DNA of 64,000 bases from Eubacterium multiforme (GTDB taxonomy: Bacteria > Bacillota > Clostridia > Clostridiales > Clostridiaceae): positions 186,001-250,000 of the forward strand of contig NZ_JAUSUF010000002.1 in assembly GCF_030813415.1 (NCBI RefSeq), in the 5' to 3' direction. The notes beneath the pieces were generated by a model. It was not told the DNA's origin and made no database searches. It saw only the letters and a program-made list of their open reading frames with translations. Within the stretch, counting starts at the first letter, position 1. Every line of letters starts with the position of its first letter. Position numbers and translations under genes: made by a program. This document shows, piece by piece, positions 44,701 to 53,842 of the stretch.

Positions 44701-46361
44701 ATCATTACTGTTTGTCCATCTTTTGCCCGTACTAACAAACCATAATCTGCAGTACCATCTTGCTTTCTATATTCCCCTAAAACAATCCTATTAATATTAT
44801 TTCTATTGACAAGTATCTGATTTCCTACTATTTCTATTGTCCCATCTGCACTAATAATTTTATGTTTGCTAGTAATTATATCTCCAGCATCTAATTTATT
44901 TACACTTAAAGAGCTTATTTGAGATGAACCAATAGCTCCCTCTGCTATTATTGCACTACCTGCAGTTATAGCATTAGCTTTAAAATTATTAGCAGTAAGA
45001 TTTCCTGCTAGTGCATTTTCTAAAATTGCAGTTTTATTTTCTAATATCCCAACTTTAGCAACTGCTGTATTAAGCTCTGTTAAATCAGCTTTACCTGCTT
45101 TAATTTCTTTTATTATAGCTTGAATAGCATTAAGTTCAGACATAGATGCCTTAGTAACTTCTAGCGTACCTATTCTAGCTATTATTACATTAAGATTCTG
45201 TATATCAGCTTTATTAACATTTAAATTTTCTAGTTCTGCTAATATAGCTTTTAATTTAGCAACTTTTATTACATTTGCTTCAAAATTTTCTATTTGTTTA
45301 ACTTCTATGGAATCTATTGTACTTCCATCAATAGTTCCATTATCTGTTGTTATATTATCTACAGTATCGCTAGTTTCTTGAAATTGATGTTGTAAATCTT
45401 CAAATTTTAAAACAGTATTAGCAAGATCACATCTATCTCTATGATGTTCATCTGGATATTCTATTATTTTAACTATTCTTTGCTTTTCTTTTATTCTATT
45501 TTTTTTAGAAATTAAATCTATATCATCACCTAAAGAATAATCTAAAATATTTTTATATTTTTTATTCATTTTTGCAAGATTAATTGTTTCTACTCCATAT
45601 GATCTATATGGTTTACTAATTTCATTTAACTTTGCAAATGCATCTTCTTTTAAACTTTCTTTTACTGTATATCTTTCATCTATCCAATAAAATGTTTTCA
45701 CTTTATTAGTATATTGATAATTTTCTAAATACTTCTTTCCTTCATTAATTGATTCTATATTTAAACCATCTTTACCTATAGGTATTATCCTGGTATAGTA
45801 ATCATTTGTATTTTCTTGAATATCAATAGATTTAAGATTTAAATTTTCAATAAAATAAGTTCCTTTATAGCTGCCTAAATGTTCATATACTTCTATCTTC
45901 TTATTTACAGTATCAAAGATTATATCAACTCTATAAATTTTCTTTATTTCTTGAATTATATCCCATGAACTACATCTACTCTTTCTTACTGTCCTTTTCT
46001 TTTTTATTGAATTTTCTTTAACACTCCATCCAGTTCCAACTAATGCTAAATTTAATGCATAAGTTATACTTTGTTCTTCACTTATAAATCTATCCCATTC
46101 TTTTCCTTCCAAATCTTCTACATTTAACTTACAAATAAATTGAGTATATTCTCCACTAGGGTTAATTTCTTTTACTATAAATTCATCTGTTTTCGTTAAT
46201 ATATATGATTCCGTCAAAATATCAGAATAATATTTTTCATTTTTAGGATATAAAAAAGAGAGTGTTTTATCTCCACTCTCTAACAAACTTTCTATATATA
46301 AATCTTTATAATTTTTTAATCCTGCTATTTTTTTCTTATTGGAATTTAATAAATGTATCAA
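41754..46361 (-). CDS. Tail spike/tail endopeptidase with S74-type C-terminus
   Basis: 1,535 residues. Residues 1 to about 330 resemble the Tal-type prophage tail endopeptidase domain. Then come long helical regions with heptad-like repeats, including three imperfect copies of a unit reading YADGIVTKEEQARIKQATDNLN (at 'TDNKITIEEQARIKQAQDNLN' and twice more). A receptor-binding region follows. The last 108 residues hold a peptidase S74-like intramolecular chaperone: SSHRHLKTNI, with Ser and Lys in the place of the catalytic pair (about S1428 and K1434), and a final coiled coil. The end is probably cut off after trimer folding. Confidence 0.85.
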   Translation of the reverse strand: MIHLLNSNKKKIAGLKNYKDLYIESLLESGDKTLSFLYPKNEKYYSDILTESYILTKTDEFIVKEINPSGEYTQFICKLNVEDLEGKEWDRFISEEQSITYALNLALVGTGWSVKENSIKKKRTVRKSRCSSWDIIQEIKKIYRVDIIFDTVNKKIEVYEHLGSYKGTYFIENLNLKSIDIQENTNDYYTRIIPIGKDGLNIESINEGKKYLENYQYTNKVKTFYWIDERYTVKESLKEDAFAKLNEISKPYRSYGVETINLAKMNKKYKNILDYSLGDDIDLISKKNRIKEKQRIVKIIEYPDEHHRDRCDLANTVLKFEDLQHQFQETSDTVDNITTDNGTIDGSTIDSIEVKQIENFEANVIKVAKLKAILAELENLNVNKADIQNLNVIIARIGTLEVTKASMSELNAIQAIIKEIKAGKADLTELNTAVAKVGILENKTAILENALAGNLTANNFKANAITAGSAIIAEGAIGSSQISSLSVNKLDAGDIITSKHKIISADGTIEIVGNQILVNRNNINRIVLGEYRKQDGTADYGLLVRAKDGQTVMIDGNGVHNAGITDGAINNNKVADNANISGNKLDINSVIREVNGATETIKGTRVQIGDRTLDIELSRQNNTITEHSKELSNQKATMIALDNAIKLKVDNQIFKEAKDSLNASILENLNKANDYTNVQINSVNTNLSKHAAELNILEKEIKLKVGQSDIDKSVKEINSSILSNSKETNEKINTVSSELKQVKDNFLISINSLNSKTSTIESNIKVVKEYLSVKIDKSKQDAINQSLQNTNSSLVEAKTYADNVSKENTTIVEKELEKAKTDLKKYSDEVAIAKAKLAQENAIANTDNKITIEEQARIKQAQDNLNNALAKVEEVKTYTNKIIEVTKQEVIADSTNKTNELSTEINSKISTIKGEILKNESNLNQAKIDLKKYSDDVSIAKANLVIEQVKAYADGIVTKEEQARIKQATDNLNIAVTKVNQAKSDAQSYAENIATSKANLAKAYADEVSIAKSNLAKTQAQSYADGIVTKEEQSRIKQANDNLNTAIAKATDAETKAKAYADSVTDTAKAETNKYINGKVKEVNNVVTANTSAINILKTEVSSKVNKTDIDTLTRTLNGKIIETTSKINTVESNFVQKNNQIGATVNDIKRIVSTKADGSTISSIQSQIASFNVGLNAIKLEMANKTDKTNIISTINLTPGSFKIESSKINIDGATTLGDENKKHIFINKGNYSIINEKNVENAYLGYVSWSSDNVKDAPRLGLAPNGFNGNSNYFVMTAFRKGQNPQDTGDYLDMAYRVNRYNDYSNIKMYDNGDIRIAALRDLEITTNSVSNKYEDGNERRLAVFSTSSASAFNSYLAVGCVRNFDNGNGLILADDKPNRAGIRIQVSTDSSNDKYFRSLSDGDVLLGSPSFRWYRGYFKYAPNISSHRHLKTNISKYNDIQAYEGIKNINLYTFNLKKFDKNGNVIGYDTEVSFGSMIDELPMLCCDTNDTNLIKTGVDMYGYTSYAISALKIAIDKIEKLEKEIEDLKKTS

Positions 46362-46391
46362 ATATTAACCCCCTTTCAATTAGAGATTAAA

Positions 46392-46751
46392 TTATTGCTC
46401 AATCATAAAATCTATGGCCATTAATTCAGCAGCACTCATATTAAAATCTAAAATATCATCTAATTTAAATCTATTAATATCAATGTCTACTTGGATTTCA
46501 TCTAATTCTTTACTATCTTTATTCCAGTTTTCAATATCATCTATCTTATATTTATTCTCTTCCTCTGCTTTGCTACAATATTTTTCTATTAACTTTTGTC
46601 TTTCATTATTATAAACTTCTAATTCTTTTCGAATTTGGGATATATTTTTAGAAATAGAGTATGAAACTTTAACAGGTAATTCCTTTCTTGCTATTTCTTC
46701 TAAAGCTCCTGAAGCTTCCACTATTTTTTTATTAGTTAATTTTATTATCAT
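46392..46751 (-). CDS. DUF1617-like phage protein
   Basis: 119 residues, helical. LTNKKIVEASGALEEIARKELPVKVSYSISKNISQIRKELEVYNNERQKLIEKY matches the DUF1617 pattern of tail-region proteins in Firmicute phages. Function unknown. Ribosome binding site GAGGAAT. Confidence 0.65.
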   Translation of the reverse strand: MIIKLTNKKIVEASGALEEIARKELPVKVSYSISKNISQIRKELEVYNNERQKLIEKYCSKAEEENKYKIDDIENWNKDSKELDEIQVDIDINRFKLDDILDFNMSAAELMAIDFMIEQ

Positions 46752-46772
46752 TTTTATTCCTCATTTCTTTTA

Positions 46773-47042
46773 TTAAAATACAATATAATTTAATTCTTCT
46801 GCCCTTTTAGCAACTAATGCTTTAAACTCTGCATATTTAGTTTTTACCTCAGTAGAATTAGATTTATATAATTCTTTATTTACAACATTAACATTTACAT
46901 TCAACCCAAATGAATCAGCATTTAAAGTACATGTTAAATACATTACTGGTTGAACATTACCTTCTTCATTTTTTAAATTAACAGTTCCGTTTATAGTTAC
47001 ATTTTCTTGAATATCTACATTTACTTTTACTTCATTTTCCAT
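46773..47042 (-). CDS. Hypothetical phage tail-region protein
   Basis: 89 residues, beta-rich start (VNVDIQENVTINGTVNLKNEEGNVQPVMYLTCTLNADSFGLNVNVNVVNKELY) and a helical end. It lies between the distal tail and DUF1617-like genes. No family recognised. Confidence 0.6.
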   Translation of the reverse strand: MENEVKVNVDIQENVTINGTVNLKNEEGNVQPVMYLTCTLNADSFGLNVNVNVVNKELYKSNSTEVKTKYAEFKALVAKRAEELNYIVF

Positions 47043-47063
47043 TTTTAATTCCTTCTTTCTTAT

Positions 47064-47747
47064 TTATATATATCTTGGATTATATTTTATAGTTACATCA
47101 CAATTATTTTTACTTAAAGTTATATTTCTTCTTCCTGGATATAAAATAGGGAACTCCCACATATCGATATCATTAAATTTATTAATACCTTCTTGTAAGA
47201 CAGTTCCCTCATCACCATTTATTATTATTTTTTTATTTATTTCTAAATTTTTAATCGTTATAGGATCATCACCTAATCCATTAATTTTTAAATCTACTAC
47301 ACCAATACTTGGAGTTATCTCAATTATTGCTGGTGTTTCAATATTTCCTAATATATTTATTTCTTTACTTAAAGTTCTATTTATCATTTCAACCTTTTCT
47401 TCTCCAAGCTCTATAGAGTCTAATTGAAGATGTAAATAAAGCCATTCATTTATTTCAGGCTCCTCAACATTACTATCTTTAATGAAACAAATATATTCAT
47501 TTTTTAAGTTTTTAAATTTTACTCTAACTTCATCTATAAAATATTTCATAAAGTTAGATATATTAAGATAAATCTCATCTCTATTTTTACCTTGAAAAAG
47601 TATTTTCAATTCAATTTTTTTGTAATACTTCTTACTTGATATTTTTTTATTATTTTCTTTTTCAATTTCAATATTAGTAGGATGTATAATCTTAGAGCTA
47701 ATACTTGCACCAAAAATTTTAATATCTATATCACCATTTATAATCAT
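47064..47747 (-). CDS. Distal tail protein (Dit)-like
   Basis: 227 residues. The core (IKIFGASISSKIIHPTNIEIEKENNKK, then KKIELKILFQGKNRDEIYLNISNFMKYF) and the C-terminal galectin-like part (NTPAIIEITPSIGVVDLKINGL-type strands, then WEFPILYPGRRNITLS) match Dit proteins in pattern. Position between tape measure and the tail endopeptidase gene is as expected. It forms the hub between tail tube and tip. Confidence 0.75.
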   Translation of the reverse strand: MIINGDIDIKIFGASISSKIIHPTNIEIEKENNKKISSKKYYKKIELKILFQGKNRDEIYLNISNFMKYFIDEVRVKFKNLKNEYICFIKDSNVEEPEINEWLYLHLQLDSIELGEEKVEMINRTLSKEINILGNIETPAIIEITPSIGVVDLKINGLGDDPITIKNLEINKKIIINGDEGTVLQEGINKFNDIDMWEFPILYPGRRNITLSKNNCDVTIKYNPRYI

Positions 47748-50700
47748 TTATCTTCTTCTCCTTGATCTAATAGCTAATTCATTTGAAATTATATCTGTAA
47801 CTTCTTTATTACCTATTTGAATATGAGGCTCTATTTGAAGACCACTTAAAGCTACCATAAAACCTTTTATTATTTCATCTGCAAACTCTTTCATCTCTTG
47901 CTTACTATTAGAATTAGTTATTATTCTTTGATTATTAGTATTAATGGTTTTTGTAAGTGATTTACTTTCAAAGCTTTTTGAAGAAAAATATCCACCTGAA
48001 GTCATTACATTTCTAAGCATTCCTACTGACCTATTATGAGGAATAATTTCTTCTCCCCCTCTAAACCTTCTAAATTCTGGACCATTAACCCCTACAACTG
48101 CAAAACTATTTCCTCTTCTTGCAAGCTCAAAACCTTCTTCACCTACTACATGAACTCCTGAAGGTGCTGAGGTTGTACCTTTAGCAAATCCAAAAATACT
48201 TTTGATTCCATTACCAATAGCCTCAAATACAGTCATTATTGTTACTCTTTTACTTCCTGGTATATTATTTATTTTGCTTCTTACTTCATTGAGATTTGAT
48301 ATTGCTCCATTAGTATTAGCCTTTATATGAATTGGCCTACCATTTAAATTTAAAATACCTTCTCTAGTTCCATCTGCATTTCTTTTTACATCTTTTAATG
48401 TTGATATAACTCTTCCATTTGAATCTACCATTTGTCCTGATGCATTTATAGTTACATTCTTCATATTATTCAATGCTCTTTCAATTTCTGCTCCTGAAAC
48501 TTGATGCTGAGCACCCATCTTTTTAACATTATCTGCAACTTTTTTCGTATATCCACCAGCTGCTCCATTAAAAGAATCATATATACCTAATATTTCTCCA
48601 GTTCTTTCATCAATATCTACTGAAACACTACTCCATGTACCATGTATTTTATTATACATAGAATATGTACCATCAGATGTAATAGTATCTATTCCATCAT
48701 ATTGTGACTTTATAGTTCCTAATATCTTTTGTGAACTCTTATCTTGTTGAGTTAACATTTCACCATTATACTTATTAATTTCAGCTAATATTTCTGGATT
48801 TTTTTCACCAAGTATTTTTAAATAGTCTGCATACATTCCATTAGTTATTTTAAGTTTTTCATTTCTTTCATTTTCAGCAGCAGTTATTTTATCTTGAATT
48901 GCTTTTTTATCTTCTCCATCTGCTTGAGCTAAATTTTCTTTTAATAATGCTATCTTAGTATCATAACTTGCTTTTATTTTAGTTATCTCTTCATCTCTTA
49001 TTTTAGTTTTTTCCTGCATAAGTTTTGAAGCATCTTCTAAACTTATACCTCTTATTCGCTCCTGGAACTCATTTTGAGCATATAAAACTTCTTCATGAGT
49101 CTTTCCTAACGCTTCTAATTCTACCTGAGCTATTCTATTATTCTTTTCTTTAATTAACTCTACTTCTTTATCACTTAATCCTCTTTTTTCATTTAAAGCT
49201 CTTTGTTCTATATCAAATATCTCTTTTTTCAACTTATTTACTTCATTTATCTGATTATCACTATTTTTCTTCATGAAGTTTAATACTCTTTTTTCTGACT
49301 CATCTAATACACCATCACTTACAAAAAATTCTTTCATAGATTTATTGGATTCTTCTTGCTTAGATTTTATAGCATTTATAGCTCCATCACACATACTAGT
49401 AACTCTTTGCTTAAATTCTTCTGATTCTTTTTTAGTAATTACTTTATCAAAATTAATTTCACCTAATTTTAAGTTAAATTCATTTACTTTTCTTGTATTT
49501 TCTTCAACTTTCTTTTGAAATTCTTGACTTATATTCTTACCAAAATCTTTATAAACAAGTCCTGATTTTATTAACTCTTCCTTTGATTTAGTTTGAGTTC
49601 CTGTAAAGTCAGCAACTGCTCTTTCAAGCCATGTCATCTTCTCCCTAGTATGAAGTATATTTTTATTCATAACATTACTATAAGCACCAGCAACTTTCAT
49701 TCCTGCATAAAGAGCACCTATAGCTGCAGTAACTCCAATTGTTACTGGATTAAGTAGTCCCATACCCTTGCTTAGTAAACCTACTCCTTTACCTGCCAAT
49801 TCAGTTCCTTCTTTTACTTTACTTGCTCCTTTACCAAAATCACTTAACTTTGATACTCCTTTGCCAGCAAATTTAACAAAACCTCCAACACCACTTGTAA
49901 GTTTACCTAGCATCAAAGTTGCTGGACCTAATGTGGCAGTGAATGCAGCTACTTTTACTATAGTCTGCTTTGTATTGTCATCTAAAGAATTAAACCACTT
50001 TGAAGCTGATTTTACTTGATTAGATAATTCCTTTAGTAATGGAGTTGCTGCAACCATTATAGTTTTACCGAGTTCTGCTGATGCAAGTTTAGCATTATTC
50101 ATAGCAATAGCTGCATCTTCTGTACCATCTGTAATTTGATTAAAAGTATTTTTTACTGTTCCTTGAGATTTTTCTATTATTTTTAAGAAGTCTTCATATT
50201 GAAATCTTCCTCCCTTTATAGCATCTGCTAAATCTGGTCCAGCTTTTTGTCCAAATATCTTTATTGCCTTAGTAGTAGCACTTGCAATATCAGGACACTT
50301 AGCAATCTCATCTAAAGTTTTCTTAAATTCTTTTCTTGAATCTTTACCAGCTGAACTCCAATTACTTATAGCTTTCTTCATACCGCTAAATGCAATTTCA
50401 GTATTAACACCAGCTTTTTCCCAACTAGAAAATATAGCTATACTTTCTTTAGTATCAAAACCTAATGCCCTCATAGGAGCCCCATATTTAGTTAAGTTTT
50501 CTGTTAATCTATCAATGGATATTCCACTTGCTTGTGCTGCAGAAGTTAATTCATCTAAAATTTCATTATATTTATCAGCTTTTATTCCCGCATCTCCCAT
50601 AGCTCTACTAACAAGTTGAACTGAAGATGTTGCATCAGTATTATTTATCCTAGCAAATTCTAAAAAGGTTTTTGTACAATCCTCGGCCTTTTTATCTACA

Positions 50701-51479
50701 TATCCAAATCTTGTATTAACTTCACCCAAAGCACTTCCTATAGCTCCAAAATCATCACCTGAATTACTTGCTATATTTTTATATGTTTTCTCAAGTCCTT
50801 TTGCTGCCTCTCCAGTTGCTCCAGTAGCTTTTATAACATTATCTAAACCACCTTTAACTTCTTTATAACTTACAACTCCAGCTGCACCTGCTGCCACTAT
50901 TCCAGCACTTGCTACACTCATACCTTTACCTACAGTTGTAATGCCTTCACCGATTTTCTTTATTTTATCTCCATGATCTTGCATAGACTTACTAATATTC
51001 TTCATTTTACTTTTATAATCATCTAATGCCTTGCTTTTAAGAGAATTATTTGTATTATCAATATCTTTTTTTAAGTTTTTCATTTCAATTTCAGTTAAAC
51101 TTATATTATGAGTTGCAGTTCTCATTTGATTTTGATATCTTTCTAGTTGCTTTTCTGCCTTTTCAATAGCTTTTGTATTATCACCTTCAGCATTTTTTAA
51201 TTTTTCTAGTTCTTCTTTTTTCTTATTAACTTTTTGTTTGGACTCTGCTAATTGCTTATTATAGGCTTTAAGTTTTGAATTTTGAATTTCATATTTCTTT
51301 TCAAGATATGTTAATTTAGTTTTTAGACCTTCCTGTGTCTTTTCAAAATCCTTACTTCCTTTTGATGTTGCCTTATATTCTTTATCTAAGTAATTAAGCT
51401 CTTTCTTTAAGGTTGAAATTTGTTTTGTAGCACCTTTATCCTGGACTCCTAGCGTCACAAGTAGTTGCTCATCTGACAT
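47748..51479 (-). CDS. Tape measure protein
   Basis: 1,243 residues. Long N-terminal coiled coil (residues 1-175), a TMP core (AAGAAGVVSYKEVKGGLDNVIKATGATGEAAKGLEKTYK-type), several hydrophobic stretches (TAFTATLGPATLMLG, GVTAAIGALYAGMKVAG) and a Gly-rich end (FAKGTTSAPSGVHVVGEEGFELARRG). It sets tail length and helps DNA delivery. A stop/ATG junction (TAAATG) couples it to the Dit gene. Confidence 0.92.
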   Translation of the reverse strand: MSDEQLLVTLGVQDKGATKQISTLKKELNYLDKEYKATSKGSKDFEKTQEGLKTKLTYLEKKYEIQNSKLKAYNKQLAESKQKVNKKKEELEKLKNAEGDNTKAIEKAEKQLERYQNQMRTATHNISLTEIEMKNLKKDIDNTNNSLKSKALDDYKSKMKNISKSMQDHGDKIKKIGEGITTVGKGMSVASAGIVAAGAAGVVSYKEVKGGLDNVIKATGATGEAAKGLEKTYKNIASNSGDDFGAIGSALGEVNTRFGYVDKKAEDCTKTFLEFARINNTDATSSVQLVSRAMGDAGIKADKYNEILDELTSAAQASGISIDRLTENLTKYGAPMRALGFDTKESIAIFSSWEKAGVNTEIAFSGMKKAISNWSSAGKDSRKEFKKTLDEIAKCPDIASATTKAIKIFGQKAGPDLADAIKGGRFQYEDFLKIIEKSQGTVKNTFNQITDGTEDAAIAMNNAKLASAELGKTIMVAATPLLKELSNQVKSASKWFNSLDDNTKQTIVKVAAFTATLGPATLMLGKLTSGVGGFVKFAGKGVSKLSDFGKGASKVKEGTELAGKGVGLLSKGMGLLNPVTIGVTAAIGALYAGMKVAGAYSNVMNKNILHTREKMTWLERAVADFTGTQTKSKEELIKSGLVYKDFGKNISQEFQKKVEENTRKVNEFNLKLGEINFDKVITKKESEEFKQRVTSMCDGAINAIKSKQEESNKSMKEFFVSDGVLDESEKRVLNFMKKNSDNQINEVNKLKKEIFDIEQRALNEKRGLSDKEVELIKEKNNRIAQVELEALGKTHEEVLYAQNEFQERIRGISLEDASKLMQEKTKIRDEEITKIKASYDTKIALLKENLAQADGEDKKAIQDKITAAENERNEKLKITNGMYADYLKILGEKNPEILAEINKYNGEMLTQQDKSSQKILGTIKSQYDGIDTITSDGTYSMYNKIHGTWSSVSVDIDERTGEILGIYDSFNGAAGGYTKKVADNVKKMGAQHQVSGAEIERALNNMKNVTINASGQMVDSNGRVISTLKDVKRNADGTREGILNLNGRPIHIKANTNGAISNLNEVRSKINNIPGSKRVTIMTVFEAIGNGIKSIFGFAKGTTSAPSGVHVVGEEGFELARRGNSFAVVGVNGPEFRRFRGGEEIIPHNRSVGMLRNVMTSGGYFSSKSFESKSLTKTINTNNQRIITNSNSKQEMKEFADEIIKGFMVALSGLQIEPHIQIGNKEVTDIISNELAIRSRRRR

Positions 51480-51498
51480 AATTTCACCCCCTTCTTTT

Positions 51499-52049
51499 CT
51501 AATCTAAAACTTTAAGCTTTGTAATTTCTCCTCTTGTAACATTGTCATCATTATTCCTTGAATTAGTTCCTTTTTCTTGTGTATTCATTTCCTTATGAAT
51601 ATCTAATTGTTTAAAAATCTTACGTGGAGTATCTTCCCAAAATTCTTTTTCTGTTTTGCCTAAAATTGTTGTATAGCAATAATAAAGCCAGTCTAAATCT
51701 ATATCTTCTTTACTTGTATTTCCTCTTTTTTTTTAGATTCTTTTGGAGCTTCTGGTAGTGACATATTTACAAGATATATAACATAACCTGTAAGTTCAAA
51801 AAGATAGAAAACTAAATCACCATTAATTACTTCTAAGCCTAAAGGTTTATCAGGTTCCTCTTTTCTTCTTAATGTACTTGCAATAAAGTTTATAATTGCT
51901 TCATCATCAAAATTCTTTAATTTTTCCTCACCTAAAACAAATGGTTCTCCACTTAACTCTTTGTAGGTAGCTATACTTTTCATGTCAAATGTCATAATAA
52001 ATCTTTCATTATTTATTTCAAACTCTAGTTCTTTTTTCACTAAATCCAT
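51499..52049 (-). CDS. Tail assembly chaperone, -1 frameshift product (gpGT type)
   Basis: The reading frame of the 116-residue chaperone slips back one base on a run of nine A's (51726-51734). In the -1 frame the protein goes on as RGNTSKEDIDLDWLYYCYTTILGKTEKEFWEDTP and ends at a TAG at 51499, giving about 183 residues. The downstream extension is typical for a T domain that binds the tape measure. It has no start or ribosome binding site of its own. Like gpG/gpGT of lambda. Confidence 0.85.
51699..52049 (-). CDS. Tail assembly chaperone, short form (gpG type)
   Basis: 116 residues (KKELEFEINNERFIMTFDMKSIATYKELSGEPFVLG, then AIINFIASTLRRKEE). It ends ESKKKEEIQVKKI past the slippery run. It coats the tape measure protein during tail assembly. 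Ribosome binding site AAGGAGT. It lies between the major tail and tape measure genes, as in most siphoviruses. Confidence 0.85.
   Translation of the reverse strand: MDLVKKELEFEINNERFIMTFDMKSIATYKELSGEPFVLGEEKLKNFDDEAIINFIASTLRRKEEPDKPLGLEVINGDLVFYLFELTGYVIYLVNMSLPEAPKESKKKEEIQVKKI
51726..51734 (-). promoter_or_regulatory. Slippery sequence for programmed -1 frameshift
   Basis: Nine A's followed by GAGG on the coding strand, in frame AAA AAA AAA G. The GAGGA after it also looks like a Shine-Dalgarno element, although such elements promote -1 shifts from upstream. Confidence 0.8.
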
Positions 52050-52115
52050 ATTAAATTACTCCTTAAATAAAATAAGGACTAGATAAATTATCTAATCCTA
52101 TTATCAATGATCTTC

Positions 52116-52709
52116 TTATGCAATATCTTCATCTGCTGCATACACAACTTCAGTGAAAAATTTATATAATTTTGTTTTATCAACATCTGTTTCTGCTGAA
52201 TCCATAACAAAACTTATTTCATCAATAGCTTTCTTATTATTAAATGGTATTGCCTTACCTTTTAATACTATTGGAGTAAAATCAAAATTTTCTCCTGATG
52301 ATTTAGCAGTACTTTCATCTCTTGCTAGTTTTACATTATAAAAAACTGTATTTATAAAGCTTCCATCACTATATGTTTCTTGAAAAAGAATTGCTACTGG
52401 TACTGCCTTTTCATTAGCATTAGTTGAATATCCACCTTTGTTATATTTTTTACCCATAATTTTTGCAAGCATTTTAGATGAAATATTTGAAAAAGTTAAT
52501 TGAATTTCTGCACCTGTTGGCTTCTTTAAGTATATATTTTGTATATTATCTGCATAATTAACACCTTCTGCATAAGTATAATTATATTGTAATTCTTCTA
52601 AATCCTTAAGTTTTTCTGGAGCTATAAAAGTTATACCGTTACTTTCATCTTCATTTCTAAAAGCAATCATACAATTCTTACAACCCATCTTTTTTCTAGC
52701 TTCTGGCAT
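52116..52709 (-). CDS. Major tail protein
   Basis: 197 residues. KKMGCKNCMIAFRNEDESNGITFIAPEKLKDLEELQYNYTYAEGVNYADN is the opening of phi13-type major tail proteins, and AVPVAILFQETYSDGSFINTVFYNVKLARDE, then FTPIVLKGKAIPF, follow in order. It forms the tail tube. A hairpin that resembles a terminator follows it (52076-52099). Confidence 0.88.
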   Translation of the reverse strand: MPEARKKMGCKNCMIAFRNEDESNGITFIAPEKLKDLEELQYNYTYAEGVNYADNIQNIYLKKPTGAEIQLTFSNISSKMLAKIMGKKYNKGGYSTNANEKAVPVAILFQETYSDGSFINTVFYNVKLARDESTAKSSGENFDFTPIVLKGKAIPFNNKKAIDEISFVMDSAETDVDKTKLYKFFTEVVYAADEDIA

Positions 52710-52747
52710 AATTTATCTACCTTCTTTCTTTAATTTTTCATATAAAA

Positions 52748-52769
52748 AAGGTCTTATTTCTAAGACCTT
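52748..52769 (-). terminator. Intercistronic terminator-like hairpin
   Basis: Perfect 9-base arms (AAGGTCTTA) with a 4-base loop, then TTTTTAT on the minus strand, overlapping the stop of the 52760 gene. Confidence 0.65.
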
Positions 52770-53092
52770 AAATAACCTTTAAAACTAATTGCTGTATTAA
52801 AAAATCCATTTTCAACTTGTATTGGCACTTGAACTCTTCCACCTCTAAATCCAGCATTTAGCATTGCTTTTCTTATTTTTTCATTTTTAAAATCAATTTT
52901 TTCTTTACTATATACATTCAATAAAATAGTATATTCTCTGGCCTTTTCTTCATTATCTGCATAGTATAAAGGATTTGATATATAATTATATACTACACAT
53001 TCATCTTGATAATCTTCTCTTGTTAAATAAAAATTTTCTATACCAATATCAGATAAAACTTTACTTATTTTCTCATTCATACTATCACTCAT
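52760..53092 (-). CDS. Tail completion/terminator-like protein
   Basis: 110 residues. The pattern KISKVLSDIGIENFYLTREDYQDECVVYNYI followed by EYTILLNVYSKEKIDFKNEKIRKAMLNAGF resembles tail terminator proteins of siphoviruses, and the position before the major tail gene fits. It overlaps the HK97 gp10-like gene by 8 bases. Confidence 0.7.
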   Translation of the reverse strand: MSDSMNEKISKVLSDIGIENFYLTREDYQDECVVYNYISNPLYYADNEEKAREYTILLNVYSKEKIDFKNEKIRKAMLNAGFRGGRVQVPIQVENGFFNTAISFKGYLRS

Positions 53093-53507
53093 TCCATACA
53101 GATTGTATCTCTTTTTTTATCTTTTCTTTTAACTTTTTTTGAATATCTTTTTCTATACCTGCAATAGCTGAATAAAACCATAATTGATGATTGTTTATGT
53201 ATATATCACCTTTAAAGTTTAAACCCTTATCAAAATACCCCCAATTTTGAAACCATAAAGGTTTCCAAAGTTCAAAATCAGCATTATCTTTGCAGAATCC
53301 AACATCAACAAAACATGAAGTTCCATACTTTCTTGTTTCACCTTTTCCTATATACAAATAACTAGTATCAGAGAATTTTTTTGCTTCAGCTCTTATTGCT
53401 TTTTCAACATCCTTTGCAACATCCTCAATAGCTTTTTCAGTTTCTATATGTGATAGCTTATCTAATTTATTTAATAAAGCTCCTATTCCATCTATTTTTA
53501 TACTCAT
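53085..53507 (-). CDS. HK97 gp10-family head-tail connector
   Basis: 140 residues. SIKIDGIGALLNKLDKLSHIETEKAIEDVAKDVEKAIRAEAKKF is the common start of the gp10 family, and the end (GIEKDIQKKLKEKIKKEIQSVW) is a charged helix. It lies head-to-tail with one-base overlaps in the connector gene set. Confidence 0.82.
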   Translation of the reverse strand: MSIKIDGIGALLNKLDKLSHIETEKAIEDVAKDVEKAIRAEAKKFSDTSYLYIGKGETRKYGTSCFVDVGFCKDNADFELWKPLWFQNWGYFDKGLNFKGDIYINNHQLWFYSAIAGIEKDIQKKLKEKIKKEIQSVWNE

Positions 53508-53842
53508 TACTCTATATATTCCGTTTTAATTTCTAAATATCTTCCTCTATCCTCTACATCATTAACGTAAAGAATATTGTATGGTATCCCTTTATATAAA
53601 ACTCTATCTTTATTAGTGATAACTTTACTTCTAGACGCTCTTATATAGAAAGTTTTAGCTATTTTAGATCCTATTCCTTTAGCTTCTATAAACTCTTCTC
53701 CTCTAACATTCATTACTTTAGCTTTAGTTACAAATAGAGATTTCCAATTGCTTTTAGGCCTATTCTCATCATCCTTTCCCTTTGTATACCTCTGAATTTC
53801 TACTAAATTTCTAAATTCTCCAGGATCAATATAAAAATTCAT
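53507..53842 (-). CDS. Head closure/head-tail adaptor protein
   Basis: 111 residues. NFYIDPGEFRNLVEIQRYTKGKDDENRPKSNW, then KAKVMNVRGEEFIEAKGIGSKIAKTFYIRASR, then VLYKGIPYNILYVNDVEDRGRYLEI is the SPP1 gp16/HK97-like adaptor pattern. It overlaps its neighbours by 1 and 4 bases. Confidence 0.88.
   Translation of the reverse strand: MNFYIDPGEFRNLVEIQRYTKGKDDENRPKSNWKSLFVTKAKVMNVRGEEFIEAKGIGSKIAKTFYIRASRSKVITNKDRVLYKGIPYNILYVNDVEDRGRYLEIKTEYIE

Noticed and set aside
42685-44745. Several plus-strand frames of 85-151 codons opposite the tail spike gene
   Set aside because: Shadows of a long well-supported gene. They are hydrophobic Leu/Ser/Ile-rich products caused by its codon use.
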